A DNA stretch of 16,280 nucleotides from Acd1 sp049973945 (lineage in GTDB: Archaea; Thermoproteota; Thermoprotei_A; Sulfolobales; Sulfolobaceae): NCBI GenBank assembly GCA_049973945.1, contig JBMFJH010000026.1, positions 1-16,280 on the forward strand, in the 5' to 3' direction. Of the stretch, positions 1 through 7,801 are shown one piece after another. Position 1 is the stretch's first letter. Each line of letters starts with the position of its first letter. The notes beneath the pieces are model-generated. The model had not been told where the DNA came from, did no database searches, and was given only the letters and a program-made list of their open reading frames with translations. A program made the translations under genes and the position numbers.

Positions 1-8
1 GCTTTCCC

Positions 9-140
9 TTACACGTCCTTCCCCTCTAGGCTAACGTCCTCCACTTCCTCTGGCCTAATTCCCGCTTCCCTTAGCACCCTCTCCATGACCTCTGCCGAGG
101 GGAAGGCTACTATCATTCCTTTTACCCTCTTCATTATCAC
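9..140 (-). CDS. small conserved ORF, copy 1 (43 aa, unknown function)
   Basis: A GTG-initiated reading frame of 43 codons ending in TAA. It was found by comparison with a second copy at 13198-13326: 27 of 42 aligned residues are identical, including a central block VAFPSAEVM and a block RPEEVEDV. Many differences between the copies are synonymous (for example the codons for PSA), which argues for selection on a protein. No family is recognised. The start is uncertain. A TTATAA element at 155-160 lies about 24 nt before an internal ATG at 132-134, which would give a leaderless 41-residue protein, while GTG at 138-140 is conserved in both copies. Upstream of the GTG the frame stays open to a stop at 204-206 without another good start, so this could also be the C-terminal remnant of a longer, frameshifted gene. 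Confidence 0.5.
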   Translation of the reverse strand: MIMKRVKGMIVAFPSAEVMERVLREAGIRPEEVEDVSLEGKDV

Positions 141-598
141 GGGAACAGCATCAGTTATAACCGAGGGAGTGATGCCCGAACGATAAGTTGAACGGGGGTA
201 ACTCTACTTTCCTAACGGTTCTCTTCCCAGTTTTAGCTAAGGGCATGATTTGGCTAAACGGAGCGACGCCGCATCAGCCCGAGTACCACTCCATCCCGTG
301 AACGTCTTCCGGGCCTTCTATCATGTGCCCTACCTTGCAGGAGGGGCAGTGTTGGCCTCTAGGATTACGGAGAGGTGCAGGTACGCGGGGAGGTCGGTCG
401 AGGAAAAATTGGGTCGCGGTTTAAGCTCGTCCTTCTCGAGACTTGATTAAAGCATATGATAGGACAAGAAGGTTTACGTTTCATTCGTCCTTGAAAGCGA
501 AGAGCTCGGCATTAAAATCCGGCTTTGGAATCGTCCTTACTCCAATTCGCAGGGAAAAACTAGGGAAAAAACTTATTGAATTTGATATCTCGCCCCTA
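141..598. other. 458-base stretch with no convincing gene
   Basis: Lies between the small ORF and the membrane protein gene. A 66-codon frame on the plus strand (250-450) and a 63-codon frame (443-634) exist, but neither shows a recognisable domain, and the second runs into the 3' end of the convincing gene on the other strand. On the minus strand a 31-codon ATG frame begins at 249 and ends close to the small ORF in another frame, so the area may hold frameshifted coding remains. The only clear signal is the tandem A-rich stretch near 551-572, described separately as a terminator for the minus-strand gene. Confidence 0.5.
551..572 (-). terminator. tandem U-tract terminator of the 599-1453 gene
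   Basis: On the plus strand the unit AGGGAAAAACT is immediately followed by AGGGAAAAAACT, so the minus-strand transcript contains two oligo-U runs (6 and 5 U) beginning about 27 nt after the stop codon. Runs of U without a strong hairpin are the usual archaeal intrinsic terminator. The direct repetition of the unit is visible in the sequence; the terminator role is inferred. Confidence 0.5.
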
Positions 599-1453
599 CT
601 AAGGAATACCGAGCTGAGACTTCACGATTCCTAAGGCCTCCTTTGAGCTTGTGTAGTACAAGATGATGGCGATTAGGCTCAGTATGATCGCGACAAATTC
701 AAGGGCGTAGAGTGATGATAAGCCCGCTATTACGGCCAAGACAAATCCAATGACGTAGAGTATCCCCGCCGTAGAAAAGCCACTTACTCCGTATCTCTTT
801 TTTAGTCTGAACCCCCCGACAGTCAGCGCTAGTATCCAGCCCACGAGTCCTATTATTTCGATTATGGCTATGGCAATAATGAACCCAAACGCTCCGAACT
901 CGACGGCGAAGGCCGAGCCCGGCAAACCTCCGGCGTGCTGATAAGGTACGCTCGCAACATTTACGGCGACGTAGGCTACGAAGGCTATTACGGCTATTAC
1001 GGTTAGGACAAGCGAGAGAACGACCAGGTTTGCTCCTAGATAGGGAGTTTCGAACTCGGACGAGAGGTTTTTGAGGGTCTTGAAGGCGGAGCGCAGGTTG
1101 ACGATTGAGAGTATGCCCAAGACAATGGCCAACAAGATGAAGACTACCATAACTATGGCTGCCACTGCTAAGGCTGCCGTGGCAGCGTCACCAGCCGATC
1201 CCAAACCGAAAGCTAAACCCGCCATAAACGCTGCGCCGATAACGCCCACAACGATGAACACAAGCGTTAAGATATTATAAAGCGCGAATTTCCTCAACTT
1301 GTTGAGGGCGGTCACGTCGTCTTGAGTGAAGGGCGGTTGGCCTGGCGATGATGGGGACGTTTGTGGGCCTGGGTCGGGCGGGGGCGAGCTCCGAACGCTA
1401 TACCTCGCGTCGCCGAAGTTGAGGGTCTCAGAACCTGAATAGCTCTCAATCAT
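599..1453 (-). CDS. multi-pass membrane protein, DUF973-like
   Basis: A 284-residue protein with a short hydrophilic N-terminus rich in proline, serine and glutamine (about residues 20-45), then a charged segment (NKLRKFALYN) and about six hydrophobic helices, near residues 60-83, 94-118, 141-167, 185-215, 227-247 and 249-268. The pattern NKLRKFALYNI, a central LRSAF and a later GGFRLKKRY followed by a further hydrophobic pair resembles DUF973, a membrane protein family of unknown function found mainly in crenarchaea. The start at 1453 (MIESYSG) was chosen over ATG at 1462 because the TATA element TTTATAAA is centred 26-27 nt upstream of 1453, ideal for a leaderless transcript, but only 17 nt from 1462. 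It is codirectional with the surface protein upstream, separated by about 140 nt, with its own promoter. Family assignment is by pattern only. Confidence 0.7.
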   Translation of the reverse strand: MIESYSGSETLNFGDARYSVRSSPPPDPGPQTSPSSPGQPPFTQDDVTALNKLRKFALYNILTLVFIVVGVIGAAFMAGLAFGLGSAGDAATAALAVAAIVMVVFILLAIVLGILSIVNLRSAFKTLKNLSSEFETPYLGANLVVLSLVLTVIAVIAFVAYVAVNVASVPYQHAGGLPGSAFAVEFGAFGFIIAIAIIEIIGLVGWILALTVGGFRLKKRYGVSGFSTAGILYVIGFVLAVIAGLSSLYALEFVAIILSLIAIILYYTSSKEALGIVKSQLGIP

Positions 1454-1475
1454 CCAGAACATTTACAATCGGCAA

Positions 1476-1483
1476 TTTATAAA
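1476..1483 (-). promoter_or_regulatory. TATA box (box A) of the DUF973-like gene
   Basis: Reads TTTATAAA on the minus strand, centred 26-27 nt before the ATG at 1453. It is preceded by an AT-rich stretch (ATTTAGA) where a BRE would sit. The spacing supports a leaderless mRNA starting at that ATG. Confidence 0.6.
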
Positions 1484-1594
1484 TCTAAATCGAATATCTG
1501 AAACCGACACGTGGGCGATTCCCCCTAGTTCAGACCACCGCAAGACGCAATAAGTACGTGCCGCCTTACGCATCTCATTGAAGATCTACCGGGT

Positions 1595-3232
1595 TCACTT
1601 CATCCTCGCCACGACTAGCGACGCCGAGGCCACTCCGACGGCTATCGCGAGCCCTAGGCTGACCGCCACCACAGAGGGCCTCGAACCTAAGTCCCCCTCT
1701 ATGACTTGGGCGACGCTGACCGTCTGGGCTTGAGACGCCGGTTCGACTACCCCCTGGCCAGTCAGCGCCATGTTGCCCCTGACCTCCGACAAAGGAACGA
1801 AGACGAGCTGGAGCGGGTTAGTCGCCTTGGCAAACACGAGGTAGCCCCCGGACGCGGTCGCCCTCCAGCCCTCCATGTGGTACCCGTCGCTGAATGAAGG
1901 CCTGAATTCGTAGCTCAGCTCCCCCTGCACCCCCGAAGAGTTGAAGACGTATGCCACGGTCTCGTTGCCGTATTCGACGAGCAGGACGCCGTCGCTCGAC
2001 GCTGTCGGGAAGTAAGCGGTGCGGAAGGTGAACGCTTTAATCCCTTTAGGGGTGACCCACGTCACGTTGTACGCCGAGCCGTTGCCGTTAAACGCTAGGA
2101 GGGTGCCGTTGGCGAAAGGGGTCAAGTAGCTGAAGCGGAGGGAGGCCACCTCGCTCCCGTTGAGGTAGAACAAAACGCCGTACGTCCCGTTGGACTCGGC
2201 GTAAGCGATGTGGCCCGCAAACGGAACCACGTAGGTCACGTTTCCTGGAAGGGAGTACTCTTTCATAAGCTCGCCGTTGCTCGCGTTGACCTCCAGCACG
2301 TAAACGCCCAACTCTCCGTTAATGACGGGGCCCGACACTGCACCAGAGGTCACGTTGCCCCGCTCGCAGCCGTAAACGAAAGTCACCAGGTAAAGGTCTC
2401 CGTCAATGCCCTTCACGCCGAAGGGCGCGTAACCCGAGGGAGCGTAGCCCATCGTAGGTTTAACGGGGTCGGACGAAGGAATCAAGGGCTGTCCCGCCTG
2501 GGCATTCGCCTCGGTATACCAGATGATGGGGTACACAGGCTCGGACAGGCTAACGCCTTGAGCCGTGACGTTCTGCCCCGCGTGGACGACGAAGGTCTTG
2601 TTCCACACGACCTCGCCGTTCTTGCTCACCGAAACGAGCTCCGCCGACACGTCCATAGAGCACTGAGTGCCGGGGTTCCCTACCTCAATGATGAGGGTTC
2701 CGTCGACCTCCTCGATCAGGCCGGGGGCGTAAGTGAAGTTGAGGGTCAAGGCCCTCTCGCTCATTACCCTCACTTCGTACTCCCTCGTGGCGTCGTTGTA
2801 CCAGACGTTTACCAGGAAGTGGGGCGTGTGGTGTATTCGGCCCGGGTAGACAGCCACGTTACTCAGCTTCAACCCTTTGAACTCGTAGACCGTCGTGGTG
2901 GACGAGTTGGGGACAGCTAAGTACAAGGAGCCGTTGAAGACGAAGACTGTAGGGAAGACCGGGTGCGCGAAGGCCTGGTTGAAGAAGACCTGTTCACCGC
3001 TACCGTTGAAGTAAACGAGGCTGACCGTGTAGTTCTTCGCGACGACTGAACCGTAGACTTCCATTACAACTATGCCGCCCTGGTAGGGGACAGCCCGGAG
3101 CTCGAGGACTTGGACTCCAGGGTAGAGCTTCGTGATAGCGGGGAAGGCGTTGGACAGCGTTGCGGTCAAACTCAAGGCGAGGAGCGCTAAAGCCGCGAGT
3201 AGCGCCACAGAGGCGACGGGATAGACTCTCAC
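1595..3232 (-). CDS. secreted, membrane-anchored surface glycoprotein (unknown function)
   Basis: A 545-residue protein starting with GTG; an overlapping ATG at 3232-3234 is out of frame and runs straight into TGA. The N-terminus has a short basic start and an alanine/leucine-rich hydrophobic segment (about residues 6-28) that fits a signal peptide or anchor. The C-terminus has a hydrophobic helix (about 520-541) ending ARMK, typical of a tail anchor with a tiny cytoplasmic end. In between is a long beta-rich ectodomain with at least 17 N-x-S/T sequons and two cysteines near the middle (TQCSMD and YGCERG), which could form a disulfide. No enzyme motif is recognised. It may be an envelope or S-layer-associated protein, or a propeller-like ectodomain; the repeated short strands with tyrosine, valine and NG turns suggest beta structure but this is inference. 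It lies 33 nt after the nuclease gene on the same strand. Confidence 0.8.
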   Translation of the reverse strand: MRVYPVASVALLAALALLALSLTATLSNAFPAITKLYPGVQVLELRAVPYQGGIVVMEVYGSVVAKNYTVSLVYFNGSGEQVFFNQAFAHPVFPTVFVFNGSLYLAVPNSSTTTVYEFKGLKLSNVAVYPGRIHHTPHFLVNVWYNDATREYEVRVMSERALTLNFTYAPGLIEEVDGTLIIEVGNPGTQCSMDVSAELVSVSKNGEVVWNKTFVVHAGQNVTAQGVSLSEPVYPIIWYTEANAQAGQPLIPSSDPVKPTMGYAPSGYAPFGVKGIDGDLYLVTFVYGCERGNVTSGAVSGPVINGELGVYVLEVNASNGELMKEYSLPGNVTYVVPFAGHIAYAESNGTYGVLFYLNGSEVASLRFSYLTPFANGTLLAFNGNGSAYNVTWVTPKGIKAFTFRTAYFPTASSDGVLLVEYGNETVAYVFNSSGVQGELSYEFRPSFSDGYHMEGWRATASGGYLVFAKATNPLQLVFVPLSEVRGNMALTGQGVVEPASQAQTVSVAQVIEGDLGSRPSVVAVSLGLAIAVGVASASLVVARMK

Positions 3233-3256
3233 ATGGCTAGACCGGTCGCGCGGCTG

Positions 3257-3264
3257 AACTTAAG
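3257..3264 (-). promoter_or_regulatory. possible TATA-like element for the surface glycoprotein gene
   Basis: CTTAAGTT on the minus strand, 25-32 nt before the GTG start, the right distance for a leaderless transcript. The match to the TATA consensus is weak. It lies in the 33-nt gap just after the stop of the nuclease gene, so readthrough from that gene is also possible. Confidence 0.3.
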
Positions 3265-3265
3265 C

Positions 3266-4588
3266 TTATTCGGTACAACTACTCTCTACGCCCTTCAATA
3301 AGGGGTATAGAACCCTCTCGACGACCCTGAGGTTCTCCTCTACTCCCAACAAGGGGTCTACCCTGGCCATCAGTATCGTGTGGCCGTTGTACTCGAACTC
3401 CAATACACCGCCCTCCCGCTCGACCCTCTCGTCGAGCTCCCTGGTCGCTTCGTCCTCTTCGTCGTAGTTCGGGCCTTCCTCGACCCCCGGGTAGACCAAG
3501 ACGCTCAGGCAGGGGTCGTACTCGTAAGTGTAGGCCATGACCTTGAACCTGCCCATCGTTATGTAGCCGACGCTCGTCGAGTACTTGCACTCGAAGATTA
3601 TAGGTCTACGCCCGTACAGCGAGAGGTCAGGCCTGCCCCTGAACCTCTCTATGTCGCCAGGGCTCGTCAAGCCGTCGACCCTCCTGAGCTTCGAGCTGTT
3701 CAGCGAGGCGTTGAACACCAGGTTCAGCCGCTTCCCGTCCTTCTCGGCCACGTAGCGGCTGTTGGCCTTCTCGCCGTCCACCTTCCTTATTCTGTATCCC
3801 TCTCTTTCAAGCACAGAGACCACCAGGTAAAAGACGTAAAGCTCGTACAGCTTCCAGAGCACCAGCTCGATGACCATCTGGTCCAGGGGTTTCTGCCCTC
3901 TCTCTTTCACCCCGAGCTTGATCTCTTCGAGCCCCTTCAGGAGGAAGTATGCCCTGAAAGCGGTCTTCAGCCAGTCTGGGTCAGTGTAGGTGGGGTCCCT
4001 GTAACGGCCGAGAGGGAAGTTCTCCTTCAGCTCCTTCAGCTCTTCGAAGTACCTCTTGAAGTCCTCCTTGAAGTTAAAGTAGGCCAGCTGAGGCTCAACT
4101 TCCTCTATCCTTCGCTTTTCGGACTCAGCAATAGAGAAGGTCCTCCTCAAGAGGTATCCTAAGACGGCGTACTCGGGGGCGTTGTAGCCCTGGACTAAGT
4201 CGTAATAAGCCACGAGGCCATGAGGATAAACTGCGACAGTCCTAGATACGTCGAGCGCCCCCGCAAGCTCCGTCGAGTAAATCGTCGCGAACTCCCTGTA
4301 CGTGAGCCTCTCGTTGCGGGCCTTCTTGGCCGCCTCGACGGAGCTCCTCACGGCCAAGTATATTAGGTAAGACCTGACGTAGTCCATGAGATGGTCGTTG
4401 ACGCTGACCTCTCGCGTTGCCTTGAACAACGAGAGTAGTCGCTCTACGTCGACTATCCCCTTGTACTGAAGGTAGTACTGCCCCACTCTCTCGACGAGGG
4501 CTAAGTCCCTCTCGTTCAATCCTTGGGATAGAATCCACCGGCTATTATTAACCCTTTCGAGCGGGCATCCGCGAAGGGTGAAAAACAT
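3266..4588 (-). CDS. PD-(D/E)XK nuclease, McrC/DUF2357-like
   Basis: A 440-residue protein with an all-helical N-terminal half (about 1-235) and a C-terminal restriction-endonuclease-like domain. Visible catalytic pattern: the helix ELVLWKLYELYVFYL (about 241-255), then RPDLSLYG (D321) and FECKYS (E333, K335), followed by RFKVMAYTYEY where related enzymes have a Q-x-x-x-Y helix. This order, 'YE(L/Y)' helix, PD, (D/E)xK, then an MAY motif, is that of McrC-type and DUF2357-associated nucleases. The N-terminal half is not recognised. It probably cuts DNA as the effector of the defence island, possibly driven by the McrB-like ATPase at 13353-15011. The gap to the upstream 453-aa gene is 53 nt and no good TATA element is seen in it, so the two are probably cotranscribed. 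It could instead be a stand-alone nuclease. Confidence 0.7.
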   Translation of the reverse strand: MFFTLRGCPLERVNNSRWILSQGLNERDLALVERVGQYYLQYKGIVDVERLLSLFKATREVSVNDHLMDYVRSYLIYLAVRSSVEAAKKARNERLTYREFATIYSTELAGALDVSRTVAVYPHGLVAYYDLVQGYNAPEYAVLGYLLRRTFSIAESEKRRIEEVEPQLAYFNFKEDFKRYFEELKELKENFPLGRYRDPTYTDPDWLKTAFRAYFLLKGLEEIKLGVKERGQKPLDQMVIELVLWKLYELYVFYLVVSVLEREGYRIRKVDGEKANSRYVAEKDGKRLNLVFNASLNSSKLRRVDGLTSPGDIERFRGRPDLSLYGRRPIIFECKYSTSVGYITMGRFKVMAYTYEYDPCLSVLVYPGVEEGPNYDEEDEATRELDERVEREGGVLEFEYNGHTILMARVDPLLGVEENLRVVERVLYPLLKGVESSCTE

Positions 4589-4641
4589 ACTTTGGCGCTG
4601 TGTAGAAGTGAGACAGCTTGGGCAGTAGTATTACGAAGTCC

Positions 4642-6003
4642 TCAACACGCGCAAACTGTCCAGTAATCACCAGCTTCGGGCGATTTAGGCTTCAAACCGC
4701 CTTTCGTAAGCCTATCGTAAACCTCGTAATACAGCTGTAACGCCTCAGCGTTATGCTCCACCAACTCCCAGTCCGGCTCCCAAGGCCGGCACAAACCGCT
4801 CGTTTGTCTGATCCTATTCAGTACCTTTGAAATCAAGCTTCTCGTCAGTCCCCTATAATCGACGAAAGAAGCCTCGAGTTCCCGTAGTGCCTCGCTCTGA
4901 GCTAGCTTGATTTCGTCGACCGACCTCTCGTCGTCGAATACGTGGAGTAGATATGCTGGGCTGTTTTCGATTTCTTGAAACACCTTCGCCATGAGGAGCC
5001 CCGCATAAGTTTGTCCAGGTCTTACCTTATCCTTCACGAGGCTCGGGTGCGTCACAGCGCTCGCTTTAATTATCTTTCTTGACTCGGGAGCCGTTAGTCT
5101 CCTCGCCTCTAGCTCGAGTCTCAGTTCAGACGTCTCTAGGTCGCCGTTCAGTTCCAACACTTCCATTGTCTCTGTCTGATCAAGCTTGCCTTCCTTCACA
5201 GACTTCACTTTGAATTTAGCTACGAACATGGTGTATAACGCGGTATCGTTGGACGCCAGTTGAAAAGTCGTTAACGGCCAAGGGAGGACCCTCAGGTCCC
5301 TCGCCATTATTCCAACAGACGAGATGAGGGTTAGGTATCTCACCTTCTCTAGGCAGTACACGTCGTTGAACACCTCGCTTGCGTTACGGCTTTCGTGCAC
5401 TTTAGTCTCTTCACTCCTTAGGCCTTTATCTGAAATTAAGTAGTTATTCAGTCGGAAAATTTCGCTATTTTCTGAATCGTGTCTTTCCTTAACGCCTGTT
5501 AAAATCATGTTCTGTTTTTCAAAAGCATTAAGTTTCAATTTAGAGCCCTTTATTATCCTGACTATTCCGTAGCTACATTTAGTAGGGATGAAGACCAAGT
5601 AATTAACGTATTTCGTAACCCTGTACAGGGTCGTGAGTTTCGTGATGGATAATTTTGCAGAGTAGTCGATTATGCTTGTCTTTTTCAGTAACGTTTCGGA
5701 GGTGGGCACTACGTAAATCTCCCTCTGATATCGATTTATCAAACTGGCAGCTTTTTCCAGGTAATCCACGTTATCGAAGGACAATATTAAGTCCACTTGA
5801 CCGTTTTGAAACTCGTTGATGAGAACTTCTTTGGCGTGGAAATTTTCCTCTATGTACTCCACTATTTTAGTCCTGTTCTTGTCGATATCGAACTCTCTTA
5901 CGATGCTCAAGTTCAGGAAGTCCTCAGCAAGCCTTCTTTTACTCATTATGAGATGCGCGACGATCCTGTAATTCCTCAAGGCGCCAGTGGTTGTGCTCAG
6001 CAT
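4642..6003 (-). CDS. unrecognised protein of the defence island (453 aa)
   Basis: No family recognised. The chain is 453 residues, soluble (no transmembrane segment), mixed alpha/beta in the first half (alternating hydrophobic strands such as VDLILSF and REIYVVP) and mainly helical and charged in the last third (about 360-435). There are a few cysteines, including a C-A-C at the extreme C-terminus, but no regular metal-binding spacing. There is no Walker A, no nuclease motif and no clear DNA-binding motif. It is transcribed away from the methylase gene, from a 247-nt divergent intergenic region, and is followed at 53 nt by the PD-(D/E)XK nuclease gene, so it may be the nuclease's partner, a recognition subunit or a specificity factor (inference from position only). 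The start is unsure: an internal ATG at 5944-5946 (MSKRRLAED) would give 434 residues. Confidence 0.65.
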   Translation of the reverse strand: MLSTTTGALRNYRIVAHLIMSKRRLAEDFLNLSIVREFDIDKNRTKIVEYIEENFHAKEVLINEFQNGQVDLILSFDNVDYLEKAASLINRYQREIYVVPTSETLLKKTSIIDYSAKLSITKLTTLYRVTKYVNYLVFIPTKCSYGIVRIIKGSKLKLNAFEKQNMILTGVKERHDSENSEIFRLNNYLISDKGLRSEETKVHESRNASEVFNDVYCLEKVRYLTLISSVGIMARDLRVLPWPLTTFQLASNDTALYTMFVAKFKVKSVKEGKLDQTETMEVLELNGDLETSELRLELEARRLTAPESRKIIKASAVTHPSLVKDKVRPGQTYAGLLMAKVFQEIENSPAYLLHVFDDERSVDEIKLAQSEALRELEASFVDYRGLTRSLISKVLNRIRQTSGLCRPWEPDWELVEHNAEALQLYYEVYDRLTKGGLKPKSPEAGDYWTVCAC

Positions 6004-6140
6004 CTCGTCGTGTAACCATATATCATCGATTTTTTAGCAAATAAATTTTGCCGTTCAGAAGACTAGTCTTAAGAGTCGTAAATCTCGATTTGTCGCATTA
6101 CATTAAAAGGAACACAGCCAGCCACTACATAGTTCGGCCA

Positions 6141-6147
6141 TTTATTA
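6141..6147 (+). promoter_or_regulatory. possible TATA box of the methylase gene
   Basis: TTTATTA on the plus strand. A transcript starting about 26 nt downstream, near 6170, would carry a leader of about 12 nt before ATG 6182 or about 80 nt before ATG 6251. Confidence 0.35.
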
Positions 6148-6238
6148 CTTTCAAGGAGGTCTGCGCGTTACTTGCGTATAAATGAACGGAGAAGTGCGGC
6201 CATTCCGCTTAATATCTTACCGTCGCAAGGAGGCGACC

Positions 6239-6243
6239 AAAGG
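6239..6243 (+). promoter_or_regulatory. ribosome binding site supporting the ATG at 6251
   Basis: AAAGG ends 7 nt before ATG 6251. A stronger AAGGAGG lies further upstream at 6227-6233, 17 nt from that ATG. No Shine-Dalgarno sequence lies at normal spacing from the alternative ATG at 6182. Confidence 0.35.
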
Positions 6244-6250
6244 AAACAAT

Positions 6251-7795
6251 ATGACGTTGCTGGACCAGTGGCCAGCCGAACTCGTCGAGGTCGTCATGGA
6301 GAGGATCAAAACGAAGGAGAGGGGCGGAGTAAAGAGGGAAGCCAGCCTCCACCGCTGGTGGTCGAAGAGGTTCGTCTACATGTACCGAGCTATCCTAGCA
6401 TCGTTCCTCATGAGCGACTACGACCGCGAAACGTTCGAGAGGGCGATAGATCGCCCTGAAACCCTCGACGCAGGAGGGAAAGTCTACCTGGAGCCGATGG
6501 CGGGTGGCGGGACTGGAGTCGTTGAGGCATCACTCTACAATTACACGGCCTACGGGATCGATGTCAACCCATTGGCTTACAGCATCATCAAGGGCTATTC
6601 CGTCCTGAGGAAGGGAGTCGACCTGGACAGGATTTCAGCGGTGATTGAAAAAGTCAAGGTTAAGCTGAGCAGTGTTTGGCAATATAAGGGCAAGACGGTT
6701 TCCTACGTGCTGATAACCAGGGGCAAGGTACCCTCGTGGATCTACACTAGGAAGGGCAAGAAAGTAGTCTTATGCCCCAAATGTGGTACGGCTTTCGAGA
6801 CTAATGAGAAAGAATCAGCGCGGTGTCCCCACTGCAAGCACGAGGTTAAGATGACGATAAAGCCGACGTTTGATCCTCCAAAGGCGGTTCCGTACTTCGG
6901 CCCCTGGAAGGCCTTCGGCGTTATCCTCGAAGACAGGGAGTTCGTATTCGACGAGGAGTGGCTGAGGTCGAGGGCCTCCAGACTCGGCGACGTGAAGCTC
7001 CCCTTCGAGTTCAACCTTATCAGGCTCAAGGAGGGCGAGAGGCTGATCAGGGCGGGAATACGCTCGCCTTCCCAGCTCTTCACTCCCGCACAGCTCGCGA
7101 CCTTCATGGAAATAGCTGAGGCCTCCAAGGAGCTCGACGAGAGGGAAAGGCTCATCCTTTCCCTGCTAACAAGCGACTCCGTGAGGACATGCACGGTCTT
7201 GGCGAAGTGGTACCCTCCGCTTACGGAGCCCGTGATTTATGGCGGAGGAGTGAAGGGCTTCTGGGTGCCAGAATACACAGCTGAGGCGAACCCGCTCGAA
7301 GGAGCGAGGGGTTCCGTGTCGAATAACCTGAAGAACGTAGAGCGAATCACGAAGTTCAATTTCAGGGGCGAAATAATCCCGATTTACGGCAACGCACTTG
7401 ACGTCGACTTCCCGAAGAGCGACCTGATAGTCATCGACCCTCCGTACTACGGCATGTCGATAGACTACGCGTCCCTGAGCTTCCCGCACTACGCCGTTTG
7501 GAGGCTCTTCGATGGTAAATACTCCATTGAAGACGCTTTGAAAGGAGAGATGAGGGCCGAGAGCTACTTCTACGTGCTTGAGAGGGTACTGGCTAAGAGT
7601 AAGGACTCCCTTAAGAAGGATGGGAGGGTGGTTCTGATAATCAACATGAAGGGGGAGTGGGAGAGGTTGCTGGAGGTGCTTGAGAGGTCTGAGCTAAGAG
7701 TGGTCAACGAATACGAAATGCCTGGTGAATCCCCTGGTAAACTCGGGAGATCCTCGGAGAGGAGTATAAAGGTAGTAGTTCTAAGTGAAAAATGA
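6251..7795 (+). CDS. DNA methyltransferase with Zn ribbon, DUF1156/COG1743-like
   Basis: A 514-residue SAM-dependent DNA methylase, probably adenine N6-specific. Visible parts, numbered from ATG 6251: an N-terminal ASLHRWWSKR block (about 31-40) like the 'HxWWARR' start of DUF1156 methylases; motif I EPMAGGGTG (81-89) with the following GIDVNPLA (102-109) for SAM binding; an inserted zinc ribbon CPKCG...CPHC (175-195); and the catalytic motif IV DPPYYG (396-401), preceded by a strand SDLIVI. A late strand (GRVVLIINMKG) matches motif VI-like elements. The family is COG1743, adenine-specific methylase with a Zn ribbon. Its likely role is to modify self DNA in the island. ATG 6251 was chosen because family-like sequence begins there and AAAGG sits 7 nt before it; ATG 6182 would add 23 residues. 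It converges on the helicase gene, with 6 nt between the two stop codons. Confidence 0.85.
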   Translation: MTLLDQWPAELVEVVMERIKTKERGGVKREASLHRWWSKRFVYMYRAILASFLMSDYDRETFERAIDRPETLDAGGKVYLEPMAGGGTGVVEASLYNYTAYGIDVNPLAYSIIKGYSVLRKGVDLDRISAVIEKVKVKLSSVWQYKGKTVSYVLITRGKVPSWIYTRKGKKVVLCPKCGTAFETNEKESARCPHCKHEVKMTIKPTFDPPKAVPYFGPWKAFGVILEDREFVFDEEWLRSRASRLGDVKLPFEFNLIRLKEGERLIRAGIRSPSQLFTPAQLATFMEIAEASKELDERERLILSLLTSDSVRTCTVLAKWYPPLTEPVIYGGGVKGFWVPEYTAEANPLEGARGSVSNNLKNVERITKFNFRGEIIPIYGNALDVDFPKSDLIVIDPPYYGMSIDYASLSFPHYAVWRLFDGKYSIEDALKGEMRAESYFYVLERVLAKSKDSLKKDGRVVLIINMKGEWERLLEVLERSELRVVNEYEMPGESPGKLGRSSERSIKVVVLSEK

Positions 7796-7801
7796 AATCA
7801 A

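Larger units (their letters stand above)
6004..6250. promoter_or_regulatory. divergent intergenic region between the 453-aa gene and the methylase gene
   Basis: Holds the promoters for both genes. On the minus strand there are two AT-rich candidates: AATTTATTT (about 6039-6047) and ATATATGG (about 6016-6023). On the plus strand TTTATTA occurs at 6141-6147. Two Shine-Dalgarno-like strings, AAGGAGGT at 6153-6160 and AAGGAGG at 6227-6233, lie at unusual distances from the candidate ATGs. A short ORF could start at 6182 in frame with the methylase; it is treated here as leader. Confidence 0.4.

Noticed and set aside
250..450. 66-codon ORF on the plus strand and fragments of a possible transposase (TnpB-like) zinc ribbon in other frames
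   Set aside because: A few Cys-containing pieces (for example MCPT and RCRYAG) occur in different frames and faintly recall a TnpB C-terminus, but no continuous motif with correct cysteine spacing or the D-R-D element is present, so no mobile element is called.
443..634. 63-codon ORF on the plus strand
   Set aside because: It overlaps the end of the well-supported minus-strand membrane protein gene and has no recognisable feature.
2210..2920. 236-codon ORF on the plus strand opposite the surface protein
   Set aside because: Shadow frame of a GC-rich gene; histidine/arginine/valine-rich with no domain, while the minus strand shows a signal peptide, sequons and a tail anchor.
3380..4162. 260-codon ORF on the plus strand opposite the nuclease
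   Set aside because: Antisense to a gene with a clear PD-(D/E)XK motif; low-complexity leucine/valine/glutamine composition typical of an antisense shadow.
6172..6459. 95-codon ORF (TTG start) after a strong AAGGAGGT string
   Set aside because: It is in another frame over the methylase gene, is arginine/glycine/proline-rich as shadow frames are, and has no domain. The Shine-Dalgarno-like string remains unexplained.
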